From: Cenococcum geophilum 1.58
Lineage: Eukaryota; Ascomycota; Dothideomycetes; Gloniales; Gloniaceae
Length of the DNA stretch: 64,000 nucleotides
Reading direction: 5' to 3'
Assembly (NCBI GenBank): GCA_001692895.1
Contig: KV748186.1
Span: 983,785-1,047,784 of the forward strand
Positions 1 to 13,632 of this stretch are shown one piece after another. Within the stretch, counting starts at the first letter, position 1; every line of letters begins with the position of its first letter. The translations under genes and the position numbers were made by a program. The notes below the pieces were generated by a model that did not search any database, was not told the origin of the DNA, and saw only the letters and a program-made list of their open reading frames with translations.

Positions 1-257
1 GCGAATTAATAGAAATATTTAAACGATTTTATTAATAATCCGGAACTTATAATAAATAGCTAAGTTAAAGACGGATGCAAATTTTAAGCTCTACACTAGC
101 GTCCTCTTTAGCCTCGCTGTATTTAAGCCTTATATATTATATATAAATCTAAATTAATAAGAAGTAAATATTATATAATCCTAAAACTAGAAATAAAAGA
201 AATAAATAAGACCAGATCTAGAAATATTGAAGAAGTTCCTATATAACAACTCCTATA
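1..257. other. AT-rich spacer
   Basis: No gene or repeat boundary is recognised here. The sequence is TpA-rich with scattered stops in all frames, as expected of RIP-degraded DNA. Its last two bases (TA, 256-257) are the target duplication of the adjoining foldback element. Confidence 0.5.
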
Positions 258-663
258 ACGTAGTCTGCGGGCTAGTGGCCCACGCGGGCAAGTGGCCCAC
301 CTCAAAACCTCACCAAAAATTAGAAAATTCACACCTTAATATCTCAACAACCACTTATTAAAAAAATTTAAAATTTTGGATTTGGGCTTTTATATATACT
401 CTGCAGCTTCTATTAAAGTTGCATAATTAATAGTTTAGTAGTTTTTAAGATATAGTAATTTGGCCTCGTTTTAGCCCCTAAATTTTAATATCTTAAAAAC
501 TACTAAACTATTTATTATGCAACTTTAATAGAAGCTGTAGAGTATATATAAAAGCCCAAATCCAAATTATTAGAATTTATTATTGAGTGGTTGTTGAGAT
601 ATTAAGGTGTATTTTCTAAGGTGGGCCACTTGCCCGCGTGGGCCACTAGCCCGCAGACTACGT
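258..663. mobile_element. Foldback MITE, ACGTA termini (406 bp)
   Basis: Almost the whole 406 bp is one inverted repeat. The left end reads ACGTAGTCTGCGGGCTAGTG and the right end is its complement; the arms continue inward for about 180 bp to a short central loop near 440-480. TA flanks both ends (256-257 and 664-665), as for Tc1/mariner-type target duplications. No coding capacity is seen. The GC-rich tips contrast with the AT-rich arms. The copy at 56113-56518 has the same length, similar termini and a similar internal arrangement, so the two look like diverged members of one family. The mobilising transposase is not identifiable. Confidence 0.85.
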
Positions 664-665
664 TA

Positions 666-2580
666 AACTTTATAACGACTTAAAGCCCCCTTATATATAT
701 TTAAAGAAGTCCCTATATAAACAGCCTTATAAGCGTAGCTATAAGTCTAAGCCCCCTTATATAACCTAACTACCCCTCCCTACTATACTGGAATAGATAA
801 ATAACCGCTATATATAATAAGTAGAGAAATAATTTAAATAAAAAGAAAACACTATAAATTTTTTTTTATATATCCTTAAGGTATAAATCTATAAGGACTG
901 TAGTCTTAAATATAACTAATAGTTACTAAGGCGGCATGCGTTCTAGGTCTATAAGATATTTAAAAAATCCTAGGTCACTAGCATAGATTTACCTTTTATT
1001 ATTGCTTTTAAGGTAATATATAAACTTATTTAAGGGAAGATATAAATTGTTATAAATGCTTTATAGCTCGCTATAAGTTAAGTAGGTAGTAACTCTGGCG
1101 AAAATAGTAAAATATTATTTTGTTTCACGATAGGCTAAACAAAAAGAGGCTAAAGTTTTAACCCTTTTACCAGCTTTTATTAGAACTCTTCTTTATATTT
1201 ATATCCTATACTTATAGATTTAGGACTATAAAGTTAAGGCCACCGTATTTAATTGTCGCCTATATAGCCTTATTGCTTAACACCCCTTTATTACTATCTG
1301 CCCCTATTTCTTAGTCTTTAGTACTAAAATGATTTTCTTCGCCATATAACGTCTCTGCGTCCCATTCTTAATCCTTATTACTAGAGTTACTCTCCTAACT
1401 AGTTAACGTTTCTATATTACCGTCGCTATCTCTAAAGTAGGTTTCTTTATCTATAAACGCCCACTTACTAGCTAACAATTTAGGGATACTATACTTATAA
1501 TGGGGTTGCGGGATACCACTTAAAGAGAAATTATGGTCAATATTATTAGGATATAAAACAAGCCTATAGACCTCTATACTGGCTACTTAGCGCCTTAAAT
1601 ATAAGTCCTCCCTTAGCGCAAGGCAGATTAGTAGGAGTTATTATACCGCCTATATAAGGCGGGGCATTTATAAAGGGCTTAGCTAGAATACTAATTAAAC
1701 CTCCCGGCAGCGCACTAATAGCTCCTTTACTATAGATTTGGAGTTAACATATAAGATTAACTAGCTAGGGTAAGTCTACTGCTTAAGCAGTATCTTGCTC
1801 CGTAAATAACAGGCGTTAAAAGTAAATTATAATACTATGCTTACTAAGGGAGGCGTTATTAGGGGATTATTGTTACCTTTTAGTTCTAGTTTATAACTTT
1901 ATACAAATTCCTCTAAACCCTACTAGGGTATACGGTGTCTGTTAGGGATTATTAGTTATTCGTATTTAGTAATAGCTTAGCTAATAGCTACTTCCTAATA
2001 ATGCCTTACTTATAGATTACTCCAGGCTCCTATAGTCTTAGGCGCAGATAATACGTAAGCTAAGAGTAATTATAGCTACTAAATATTGTACTACAGACAC
2101 CATATAACGTAGAAAAGGTTAATAGGTATACTCCGCCTTTCCCTTCTACCTTCTATCTTAACTCCGCCCTAAGAGAGAAATAGAATATAAATATCGTGCT
2201 CCTAGTTCTTATATACTATTAAATTAACTCACCTCTAAATCTAACCTCTTAACTATATATCCCTTACTATCTTTATAAGAATACTAGCCATTATATATAC
2301 TACCTTAATTAAGCTTAGATATATTGCTAATATAACCTATAGGTCCTTAATCATTACTATATACTACCGCCTTAAAGATAATATACTTAATCATTAACTT
2401 ACTAGAAACCTTAAATTATCCTAAAATTATATTAATAATAAAGACACGGTATCTACTAGTAGGGAGAAGAAACAATTATAGCTTTCTAACCCTATATAGA
2501 AATAGATACCTTATACGCCTGCTTAAACACCTAATAAGGTTAATTTTTACAAAAATAATAACAATATAATAATAATAATT
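666..2580 (-). pseudogene. Unidentified degraded coding-like region
   Basis: Between the first MITE and the LINE there are about 1.9 kb without a recognised family. On the minus strand, roughly 2450 to 1480, one frame reads for long stretches with comparatively few stops, most of them explicable as C-to-T changes. That suggests a former coding region of several hundred residues. No domain or catalytic motif was recognised. It could be a relict transposon gene or a host gene. The stretch 666-1480 shows nothing readable. Confidence 0.3.
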
Positions 2581-2599
2581 CATTGCTTAACGTCCGATT

Positions 2600-5500
2600 T
2601 AGATCCCTATTGGGCCTACGCGGACTACTCCTTATTTACATATAGGGAGAAAACTCTATTTAAGAAAAATGAGAAAACCCCGTGATCTATCTCCCCGCCT
2701 TTTAGGACTTGCCTACTTAGCGCCTATAAGTCGCCTATAGTGCTCTACTACCTTACTATTTAACCTCTTTAGGAACCACTGCTGCTATAATAAGCCTACG
2801 GACGCGCTAGTATTATAAACTATTACTCTACTATTATAGAGTTACTAGGGGGCACCTACTGCTCGCCCCCTTACCTTCTATTACTATTTCCCTTACAACC
2901 CGGAACTAATTTAGCATATTTTAACTAATAAGCCACTAAGTAACCGCCTTAAGGCCTTTTTATATTAAGAGCAGTGTATTATAGTTCTCTATACTAGCTG
3001 CTAAGAGTATTATTTCTTAATTAGTGCGTAGGGGGTATAGCAGTATTACGTGTTTTGGTATCTATCTTAGCCAGCCACATTTGCATCTTAGGCTACCTAC
3101 TAGAATACCCACCCAGTAAAGCCAATCTTTTAGTCCTATTATTCCTATTCTTAAGAGTATTNCTATTATATTTTCTGCCTTTATTAGGCCTTTTTAGAGC
3201 CCTTAGGTATTTACCCCCTATAGCGTTAACCATATTATAGCTTAGGTTTATTTTACCTAAGTTAGCCTCTATACCTTTAACTCCCATTTACCTCTCTAGT
3301 ATTAGTCCAACTAGTATTATATTATAGTAGATNGTTTCNTNGCGTTCTTATATATTCTACTTTAGCTCCTTTTTCTGTCTTACTATTATCTTTACTAACC
3401 TCTTATACGTCTCCCTTTCTCCTCTATATAGGCCTAGGCCCTAAAGCGGCACCATTCTTTTTTTACTTTTTTTACCTGTTTCTCTAATATCTCTTCCCTA
3501 TTTTAGGGTTATTAGTTTGTTCTTTTATAGGGCACCCTAAGGTCCCTCTATAGTTTACTTAGGCGTGTCTTAATATACTTTATAATATTAGAGTTACGTT
3601 TATTTTACGTCCTTTATATTACAGCGGCTTTAATATATAACTGTAGGGGGGGAATATTGGATTCCTTCTTAAGTAGTACTATGGCCGTTCGCTTGTACCC
3701 GCCTATAATACTTTAAAGGCAGGCTGTCTAGACCTTTTAAAGTAGTTTAAGAAGTAATTTAGGAGGGCCCTTCTTAGTTTCTCTAATGGCCTAAATACTG
3801 GATTTATATATTATAGTTGGCCGGACAACTGCTGTATATAGTAGGCGTAACCTCTAGAAGTATGGACCCTATATAGAATTAACAATCCTAAATAAAGCGA
3901 TAAACTATACTTAGCCTTTATGGGCCGCTTATACCGCATATACACTCTACCAGAGCTTACTATCTACCTATACTTCTAATACCCTTAGGCCCTAAACTAG
4001 TTAACCCCTAAAGCCTTAGATGCGAATTATATACTAAAGATCTGCAGATTAGTTGCGTTTTCTTATAAAATAGATTAGCTGGTATTTCTCTAGTAAGAAT
4101 TGGACTCTATAATATTTTGCCTATTTTATATAAGTATTATAGGCTTTCTCTAGTGTTCTGCAATTCTTTGCGGCTATTAGCCCGTATATAATTAGGTTTA
4201 TGTTATTAACAAAGCCTATCCCCTAGGTCGCCCCTTCCTTAAAGAAGTTAAGTAGGTTGCTTATAAAGAAAAGGAAGAGTATAGGCAAGAGGGGTAATCC
4301 TTATAGTATTCCTATTGCAACTGCAATAGGGGGGCTCTAGTATCCGCTAAAGACCAGTAATATTTCTTTCTGGCCTGTAAACCCTTAGATAAATTATATA
4401 ATCTATTCTAAGAAGCCCTTTACCCTAAGGATATACAGGAGATGCTTATGGGGTATATTATTATAGGCACCACTAATGTCTAGGCTAAGCATTAATACTA
4501 TAAAGTCCTTTCGCATCGCCTATATAGATTTAATAGTAGTAGCGAGTAGTGTAAGTGCTAATAGTGTTAAGCGGTTCTTTCTTGCCCCTATTTAGCTTTA
4601 TAGTAGTAGGGCGTATTCCTCTGCCGTATCTACTATGCGTTCCGCTATTACCCTTTCTAAGATCTTGCTAAGGGTATTTTCTAAGGCAATAGGGCGGTAG
4701 CTTCCTAGGATTAAGTAATCTACTTTACCTTCTTTTTATAGGACAACCGTTATTATAAATCTTTTAAGTTATGGGTAGTAGCCTATAGTAAAGCATGCTC
4801 TAGCTACATCTATAAGCTAAGGTACTATAAATAGCCCACAGGTTTTTAGGGCCTTATTTAGAATTCTATCTGGTCCTAGTACTATATTATTTAAAAGGCG
4901 GCTAATAGTTCTAGCTATTTCCTCTATTATTATATCGCTGTCGACCCATAAGCAAGTCACTAGTATTTCGCCCGTAATATTACTAAGGTCTACTAGAGCC
5001 GGTTAGGGGAAGAACCTTTCTATAAGGATCTTTACCTTTTTATTATTGTTATTTATAGCCTATAATTCTCCTGCTCTTTATAGGGGTAGTAGGTATAAGT
5101 CTTCTGCTAAGCGCCCTACCTTTTTCTTTACCTATTTTGCTATAGCCTAAAGGCCCTTATTATAGGGGAGGCTTAGGTTAGAAGTATGCTTATTTATAAA
5201 CCGTCTCCAGTTATTCCTTACTTCTTTTTTTAGGGTATTCTTTAGCTAGTTTCTTATATCTTTATATTATCTCTCGTCTTTAGGGTTATGGCTGCTTATA
5301 TATTTCCTTCTTGCTTATTATTAGCTGGTAACCAAAACTGCGCATTATATAGACTATGCATATCGCGTATAGGGGCCCAGTTTTAAGATCGGGCAGTGCT
5401 CTTCTAGCCTATTTTTAATCGCTGCCTAGATCCTTTCTAGTCTTCGGTTAATTTCCTTAGGGGTAGCCAATAAGCCTTGCTTGTTTGGTATTAGGTAGAT

Positions 5501-6380
5501 TTCTTCTAGATCTTAGAGTTATTATTTAACTATATTAAGGAAACTATTTGTCTTAAGCTTCCTTATTACATATCTTTTTTATTTAGTTACGCTTTAGTAT
5601 CTAGGTCTAGCTATATCTAAATAGGGATATAGTCTAAAGTAAGTGCCTATTCTTCTTTGGGGTTATACCTTTCGAGTCTCTAGTATAGGCCTTTATCTAT
5701 AAATATAAGGTTAATTATATTTCTAGCGGTGCCTTATTGCCATATAATTGCTCCTAGGGAGGTGGCTAGCTTAAGGCCCTAGATATCTATAGCTCTTAGT
5801 AGGCACTCTAACTATTAATCTATAGTAATATAGATACCTCCCTACCGTAGGTAGTAGAGGTTTATATCTCCTAGTAGGATAAACTCTATACCTTTGGTTT
5901 CTAGTAAGCTTATTACTAATATAATATTCTCTATTTATAGGACCCCTTTAACCCTAGGGTTATATACATTAATAATTTATACCGGTCCCCTATATATTTA
6001 GATTATTATAACTGTAATATCTAGGTTAACTGCCTACTATAACTATAAGGACAGGCTAATAGCCTTATTAATTATAAAGTATACGCGTATAGCTGCTTTT
6101 GGTTTATATAGAAGCTAAAATCCTTAGGGGCAGTATATTAATTGTATAAAGGTATTATAATATAGTTCTTGTATAGTAAGGATATAGTGTTTCTCTAGGT
6201 CTAAACTGTCTAGTAGGGGCCTTATAAGGTGGTGGTTTGTGTTGCCGCAGTTATACTATATAATGGATAGGTGGCGGACCCCTAGTAAGGGTCCTTTAAC
6301 TCTCCTTTGTTCCTTACTTCTTCTATTTCCACTTTCTTTAGGATATTTAAAGCTTCTATCTCTTATATCTATACCCTAGT
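2600..6380 (-). pseudogene. LINE ORF2: endonuclease, reverse transcriptase, RNase H (degraded)
   Basis: Minus-strand translation shows the domains of a Tad-type polyprotein. An endonuclease stretch containing QELYYNTFIQLIYCP and INVYNP lies near 6180-5950. The reverse transcriptase has YRPIALENTLSKILE near 4700-4655 and SLDISGAYNNIPHKHL near 4487-4440. The catalytic loop reads FVNNIN near 4215, where the family has a pair of aspartates; both are now asparagine, as RIP (G to A) would produce. NCRTLEKA and LLEKYQLIYF follow in the thumb. The RNase H remnant MGVKGIEAN lies at 3287-3261. Dozens of in-frame stops, mostly TAA and TAG, show that it is dead. Such ORF2 proteins nick target DNA and prime reverse transcription there. 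Confidence 0.8.
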
Positions 6381-6399
6381 TACTACTTATTTTATATAG

Positions 6400-8000
6400 A
6401 GCTTTCCATTCCTATATTTTATATTCCTATTAGCGCTTTTATATCTAAATCTGTTATTATTACCGGTTCTTCCCCTGTTTTTACTAGTTAGCTATATGCC
6501 CTTTATAGGTTAGCTGCGAATATTATATTTGCCGTATTAAGTCTAATTCTTAATTATCCTAGTCTTAAGCCTACTATCGCTATCTATAGNGGTCTTCCTA
6601 CGGGGCGTCCTCTCCCTTATATCCCCTGTGACCCTTATATCCCTAATTAGTCTAGTAATATCGCGCGGCGTCGCTTCTAGCCTATTAAGGCTTAAGATGG
6701 CTAGCCTAGCCCTCTAGTATTAAAGGTAGGAAACGCTAAGAAGGCGCCTGCGTCCCCCTAGCTTATTACCTGTTATTTCCATTCATATAACCTAGCGTGT
6801 AGTTATTCCCGCAGCTATTAAGCCCTTACCTTCCGTCTCCTATATTTAATGCAGTCTTCTCTCTCCTACGCCTTATATATGCTTCGGTGGCAGTTTACGC
6901 ATTTTATTTAGTCTTAATTTAAGCAATATCTCGTATTATAGGGGCCTATATAGTGGCTGTAGCACACCTATACTGCGTATATAGATTAGGTATATCCCCA
7001 TTATATACAGCAATAGCATTATTCTAGGCGTAGTCTGTGGTTATAGAGCCTTGTGTTATATATAAGGCCATTTATAATTATTCCTTTTTAGATAAGGAGT
7101 TTTTGTATTCCTAGTATATATATGCTAATAATAAGGGAGCTATACGTTTATTTGGCGTCTCCCTAGCGAGTCTTTAGCGACCCTTATATCCTCTCGTTAT
7201 TCTTATTATATACTTAGTTTGCATTTTCCTATTAAAGCTATTAAATTCGGGTAATTTTAAGTCCTAGTATAAGGCGTTCCGTTTATCTTACTATCTCCTA
7301 TATAATTACTGTATTGTCCGCCTAGCGTCCCTTTTCTACCCTAAAGCTTATAGAAACCGCTAGGACTTTAACTAGGTAATCCTTATGGAGTACTTTTATA
7401 CCAATACGTTCTCCTAGCCTATCCTCTACCCTTACGGCTCGTTCCTTTGCCTATTAGTCCTTTAGGGTAACTCTAATATCTCCACTCTTAAGGTATTGGA
7501 CTATAACAGTGTTATAGACCTCTTTATATATCTTTATAAGAACTTCTGTTTCTAATTGTCCCCTAAGCCCCTTTATTTATTCTATATTTAGTTATATTAT
7601 AATTATATACCCAGTTATTAACTTAAGGGGGGTAGGTTCCCTATACTATAAAAGCGCAGCTATAGCGGCCTAGGTACGGTTCGCCGATAAGGGGGGATTA
7701 TACTTATTTTTAATTTTACTTAGCCGTTAGAGGATTTAATTAAGGGTTTACTAAAGAGGCGCCTAAGGTTCGCTAGACTAGCGGAGCCATTCTACTAGCT
7801 GCATTAGTTCGTTATAGCTAATAGTTACTCCCCTATAATTCTGGATACTAAACGCGTCCAATAGGCTTTATATTTTATTAGATGCCTTCTTAATAGAGGT
7901 ATTTCCGCTTTATAGTATGGTATTCGCCCATCTTTATTGTAGAGGGCCATTGCTAGGCGTAGTTCTAGCGGTCACGCGCGAGTGCGAGCCACCGTCGTTT
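6400..8000 (-). pseudogene. LINE ORF1 (nucleic-acid-binding Gag-like protein), degraded
   Basis: This is the position expected for ORF1 of a Tad-like LINE, upstream of the endonuclease. Near 6985-6900 on the minus strand a Cys/His-rich stretch reads CYSHYIGPYNTRYC followed by CVNCHRS. It resembles the paired zinc knuckles near the C-terminus of these proteins but lacks a perfect CCHC spacing. The family binds the element RNA in the ribonucleoprotein particle. In-frame stops are numerous and no continuous frame survives, so the limits are approximate. Confidence 0.45.
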
Positions 8001-8110
8001 AACGTGTACCTCCCCTGCGATGCATATATCTTAGGGGGATTCTCTAGGTGTTTTTCAGGGTTCTTTTGGTTGGTTTTGGTCTTTTTAGGCCGGATGTAGC
8101 AAGAGCTCCT

Positions 8111-8604
8111 TTAAACGTTTCCACCTAATCTATATAATTAATAATAATATAAAGGGTAATATATAAGAGGATACGGAAATATACCCTAATTACCTTAAGG
8201 GACTAGAAGGCTACGGTAAAGTAAAGGTAAGCTTATATAAGCTAATAGAGGACAATAGCAAGGCTAAGATAAACTTATCTTAACTAAAAGAGAACTATAT
8301 TAAAGGTTTATCCTAGCTAATAGATATAGTTATAAGTCCTAAATATATATTACCGGTGCCTCTAGGTATATTTATAAGACATCTATATATTATTTAGCAA
8401 TACTAATAATTAAGCAGATAATGGTTTAGCCGATCTTACAACCCCTTTTAGGGTAGTAGCTCCCCTATATAAAGTATTAACAATTTCTAATACCACGATT
8501 TTAGGTAGATAAGTAAGGTATTTTATATTATAGTTACCTTCTTATTATATAATAGGGGACTTAAGATATCTCTAAAGCCCTAGTTATAAAGCAATTATAT
8601 CTAG
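8111..8604. other. Spacer; possible degraded plus-strand coding trace
   Basis: About 500 bp lie between the LINE 5' end and element A. A plus-strand frame at 8160-8300 reads moderately well but matches nothing I recognise. The last five bases, TCTAG (8600-8604), are the target duplication of element A, so this sequence and that after 16708 were once contiguous. Confidence 0.4.
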
Positions 8605-8814
8605 TATAACGGCTTATATAAATACTTCTAAACCAAAGCTTGTAGAATACTATCTTATAAAGATACTAAGCTAAAGAGAAGGAAAAGGGGTCGCTAGGAC
8701 CGATGTAAACAAATATATAGGGTAAGCTGCTAAGGCGCTAGCTTTGGGCGGGCTAATCGCAGGTCGGCAGAATATGGTAGAATTTAGCAGGTAACGTGCG
8801 ATAGCGCCGTTACA
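8605..8814 (-). repeat. Element A LTR (3' LTR in element orientation)
   Basis: A 210-bp LTR running from TATAACGGC to CGCCGTTACA on the plus strand. The TGTAAC/GTTACA inverted tips are visible with one RIP-type change. It matches 16494-16703 with about 14 differences, all transitions. Confidence 0.93.
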
Positions 8815-8815
8815 T

Positions 8816-8832
8816 CACCCCCCTCTTTAAAA
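8816..8832 (-). other. Polypurine tract of element A
   Basis: Immediately inside the LTR the minus strand reads a purine run ending in AAAGAGGGGGG, one to two bases from the LTR edge. This is where plus-strand synthesis is primed in LTR elements, and it fixes the orientation of element A as minus. Confidence 0.75.
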
Positions 8833-11800
8833 GAAAGCCTGCCTTTAGGCTTAGTTAGAAATAGGGTAGCACTAGGCTTATAAACGTAGGATTATAAAAT
8901 ATAAGATAAGGAGACAAAAAAGGATATAAGTACGTCTAGACTAAGTATAAAAAGGCGGTTATGGGCTAAGTGAAAGTACTAGGCTAAAAAGGGTAGCCGC
9001 TAAAAGTCTTAGCACGGATCTAACTAATTAGACAACTTCGACCGCCGGTTAAAGTTCCTTAACATCTGAAATTTTACGGTACTTGCAGAAAACGGCCGAA
9101 TATGGCAGAATTTGGCAGATAGCTGTATTAGGGCTTTAGGGCGTTTTTGTCCCTATATTCTTCCGGTAACTTATTATCTTTATTATACTAGCATTCCATC
9201 TATTTATCTAAGTACTTTAGGGGTCTAGGCGTATTAGGGTATTAATTATAAAACTCTTTAAGCTTCTAGGGGTAGCCTATAAAGTTCCATACAGGGTACT
9301 AGGTTAGGTTAGGATTGTAGCCCTTCTATTTAATATGGTATTTCAGCGTTCCCCGTACTAACTTATAGGCTAGTATTTTGTTAACCTCCTATTTATTATC
9401 ACTGTTTACTTAAACTAGTAGGGGGGGCTCATTCTTTTGTCTAGGTAATAGGTCATTTATAGCTTTCCGTAACTTATCTAGTAAGAAAATAGGGTAAACC
9501 CTAATTAAATCTGGGAGCTTTATCTTATATAAGTTACCTATCTTCTTAAGAACCTTATACGGTCCTGCTATCTAGTAGTCTAGCTTATAGCTAAGTCGTT
9601 TAGTCTTCTAATTCCTTATTATAACCTAGACTATATTACCAGAAACAAAGTCAGGCTCTTAATAGTATTTATTCGCCTGCTGTTCTATTAACCTCTAAGC
9701 TTTTTCTAGGTTCTCGTGGGCTACCGTCTAGGCTTCCTCTAATTATTTAGCGTACTGTTGGGCCTTAGTATAGGATAGCTTCTCTTATATAGTCTAGGGT
9801 TCTTCTGGCCTTTTTTAGTTAAAGCTTATACGAGGTAAGTATCCCATTTCCAGCTAAATTGGGGCAAACCCTATAGAGTTATGGGGTAGGGTTACTTGCG
9901 CGTAGTCTATTAAGGGTAGTAGTTTAGACTAGTTATTCTAGAAATAGTTAACGAAGGGCCTAAGCCTCTAGTCTAGGTACTAATTTACAATCTCCGTTTA
10001 GCCGTCTGTTTAGGGGTAATAAGCCATAGAAAGCTTTAGCTTAATACCTAAGATTTAGGTAAACTTATTCCAGAAGGCCAATATAAACTATAGCCTATAA
10101 TTAGATATAATAGTATTTAGTAGTCCGTAGATTTGGTAGACGTAATAGACATATAGCTAGGCTACCTCTTTAGTATTAATATTCTTATGATATGGAATTA
10201 AGAACGGGCGTTTACTAAAGCGGTTAACTATAACTATAACTATATTATATCCGTCACAGTCCCTAGGTAGTTCGTAGAAGTCTATAAAGATATACTACTA
10301 AAGGCGCTCTAGTATTGGGAGTGGCTTAAGTAGTCCTAGGGTCTTATCCCGTGGGATTATAGCTCTTTAGCAGTCTTCGCAGTTCCGTATATATCGATTA
10401 ATATCCGCAACCATTCTTAGCTAGTAGTAGCGGCAGTTAATAATTTTACGGGTCTTATTCTTGCTAGGGTATACTATAGAGACTTAGCAATAAGCTTCGC
10501 GGATTAGAGTAGTCTATAAATTGTTAATATTAGGGACTATAAGCCGCTCCTAGTATAGGAGTAATCCTTCCTCTATCTTAAAATTGGGGTCTTTCTTCGC
10601 GGCTTATTTACGGAGGGACCTTAGGGCATTAGCTATACGGTTTACCATTAAAAGGCGGTTAATTAGCCCTATTAGCTTATTTAAGGACTCCTCTATTAGT
10701 GCTAGCTTATTTTACTAGGAGTCTAGCTCCTTAAGAATCCGTAAGTTAAGCTATTCTATATAAAGGAGGGCGCGCGTCCAATATTAGGTCTTTAGCTTAT
10801 CTTAGGGTCCTATATCTTATTCTCTTTAGGTTAGGGCATTAGCCTTAGAGTTTTACTTACTAGAATAATATATAATTATAAAGAAGAACTAGGAGAGTAT
10901 TTTGGCCTACTAGGCTTATTATCTAGTAAGCCGCTTTATAGTTATAATGTACTTTAGGGCTTTATAATTTATATATATCCTAATCCGGGAGTTTATACCT
11001 TTAAGCTCTGCGCGCTATTAGGAGAGTAATTAAATAATAGCTAGCATTTCTTTATTATATACTTTATAGTTATACTTAGCTAGGTCTATTATTTTTAAGA
11101 AGAAAGTAATAGGGTACTATTCGCTGTCTAGATGTAATTATAATAGGATTCCCACTACGACCCTATTAGAGGCGTCCGTTTTTAATATTAATTTAAGGTC
11201 TGGGTTATAGTAATAAAGAATTAGGGAAGAGATAAGCCGATCCTTTATCTCTTTAAAGGCCTTTATACAGCTATTGTTAAAGATAAAAAGCGTGTCCTTC
11301 CTAATTAGTTATATAAGAGGTTTTGCCACAATTCTATAGTTACGGATAAACCGGCGGTAGAAGTTATAAAAACTAAGGAAGGATTAGATTCCTTTTACTA
11401 TATAGGGGGGCTTCTAGTTACGGATTACCTTTACCTTCTTAGGGTTAACTTTAATTCCTTCCGTAGTTACGATAAACCTAAGGTATTTTATACGTTTTAC
11501 CCCAAACTTATATTTCTTAATATCAACTTATAAACCCACGTTTTATAGTCTTTTTAGGACCTTCTTAACATAAACTTAATGCTTAAGTTTATTGTCTAAG
11601 TATATAAGAATATCGTCTAGGTATGCTATGTAGAACTCGTTAAGGTAATTAAAAAGAACGTCATTTATATACCTTTAGTACGTAGCTAGTCCGTTTATTA
11701 GTCTAAAAGGAAGAACTTTATATTTATAGGAACTATAACGGGTACGGAATGTTATTAAATCTTCGGATACGGGGTCTATCCTAATTTAGTAGAAAGCCTG

Positions 11801-13632
11801 GCGGATATTAAGTTTAGTAAAGATCTTTACCTAGCTTAGACGCGCAAGGGTCTTATTAATTAAAGGAATAGGATACTAATCCTTTTAAGTAATAGTATTT
11901 AGCTTCTAATAGTTAATGCAAAAGCAAAGGCCTCTATTAGGCTTTTTTATAAATAGGATAGGAGAAGTAAAAGGGGCTTAACTTGGCTCAATAAACCCTT
12001 TATCTAGGTTATTAATTAAGTACTACTTTATTGCTTTTAGTTTATCCGTTAATTATTAGTAAAGGGGGCTATAACCTAGCGAGTTATTGGCTTCTAATTA
12101 AATCTTATAATTGTATATCTGGTAAGGGGGTAACTTATCTAAAGCCGCCTTTAAGAATATATCCTTGTAATTTATATAAATAGTAAAAAGGAGGCGTTTA
12201 ACTAATTCCTTATCAGTCTCCTTAGCTAGCTCTTCCTCCCTATTATTAATAATTCGGTTAATCTTATATAGGCTCGTTATAAAGACCTTATTATCCTTCT
12301 AGTATATATTAAAGTAAAACGCTACCGCGCTAATTACGGCAATGTCTACGGCGGGGGGGTTATATAACAATAGGGGCATACGTAACTTTATATACTTCCG
12401 GGGTATTAGCATTATTATTACTCCTTTTAGCTCCTGTTGCATCTTTTAAAGGTTATCCCTTATATCCTATTAATACGTTCTTTTCTATACCGGTCAAATC
12501 TACGCGATTCGGACGTTGTCTACGTCACTATCTATCCTGCTTTTATACGTAGAGTTTTCTTTAAATATAGCGCTTCGGGAGAGTATCTTTATTAGTATAG
12601 AGTTCTTTCCAGCTTTACGGCGGGCGTCTTCTTAAGTAAAGGCTAGGTCACGGGCCCGGACATCCTACTAGTAGGTAGGGTCAGCCCTTATAGCTAGTGT
12701 CTTGCGGTCGGTTTGGATTTCCCTAATAAAAGAGGGTAACTTCGGTCTATCCTCCAGCCAAATAAACTGTCTTTATCGCACGTTTAGCCAAATATCAAAA
12801 TAGGATTTTTATTTTTATCTAAGGATTATATTATAGAACCCTAGGTCTAGGATACAAAAAGGGATACCATATTAGCGTTGTCTATTAAGAGCAATATATA
12901 ACTTTAAAACATAGGTAACCGGCTAACTAGCTTAGCCGTTATAGCCTTTTACCTAAACAGGCTTCTCTAGTTAAATAGCTTCTGCATTTAAAAATTTAGC
13001 AATATTATTTGCATAGGTAGTATTTATAAAGGCGAAGCTATTTGCTCTAGTATTAATAAGGGCAGTTATATTTACTCTATATCCATTTTAAGATACTATA
13101 TATAAAACGGTAAAATACTTTCCACCTATTAACTAACTAAAATTAATCTTTTTAAGATCAATAGGGTACCCTAGGGGGAAGTCTTTCCCTAGGGCTCTTC
13201 TTTTCCCAACTTATTAAACATTTCTCCTTCCTCTATTTCCTTAATATTACCTATATCCTTTAGCTCTAAGCAAGATAAGGTAAAGTAACCCTCCTTATTA
13301 TAGTTATAGTAAGTGGCCGAGGCAGGGTTAATTAGGGTATTGCGACGAATACTAGTTAAGGGTATAGTATATGGCTAGTTGGGCAAGGCCCGCCGGTGCA
13401 TAAATATAACCGCTTTTAGTATAAGAGCGGTCGTAGCTTATCTTCCTACTCTAGCTCCTATAGGTATAGCTAATAAGTTTTAATTATTCTAGGGTTACTT
13501 CTACTAATTAGGGCAGGTGTTAATTTACTTTAGTTCTAAATCTAGTAATAGGTAATAAGTTACAAGTCTATTATACGTTAGAAGGTCGTTTAAGGTTATA
13601 GCAATCTTCTCTTATAGCCGAATTATTAGCTT

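Larger units (their letters stand above)
2580..8110 (-). mobile_element. Tad1-like LINE, RIP-degraded
   Basis: A non-LTR retrotransposon of about 5.5 kb in the I/Tad clade, read right to left. Recognisable in order are a probable ORF1 with a faint zinc-knuckle trace (about 8000-6400), an AP-endonuclease domain (about 6300-5700), a reverse transcriptase (about 5000-3900), an RNase H (about 3600-3180) and a C-terminal tail to about 2600. The order and the motif wording fit Tad-type fungal LINEs. No clear A-rich 3' tail or target duplication was found, so both ends are estimates. The 5' end (about 7900-8110) keeps more CpG and fewer TpA than the rest. Confidence 0.8.

Noticed and set aside
666-2580. 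3' part of the adjoining LINE
   Set aside because: The readable C-terminal LINE tail ends near 2600, and the frame at about 1480-2450 shows no LINE motif. Kept as unidentified.
7917-8099. Open frame of 60 codons on the plus strand
   Set aside because: It falls in the CpG-rich 5' end of the minus-strand LINE, and openness follows from the lack of RIP there.
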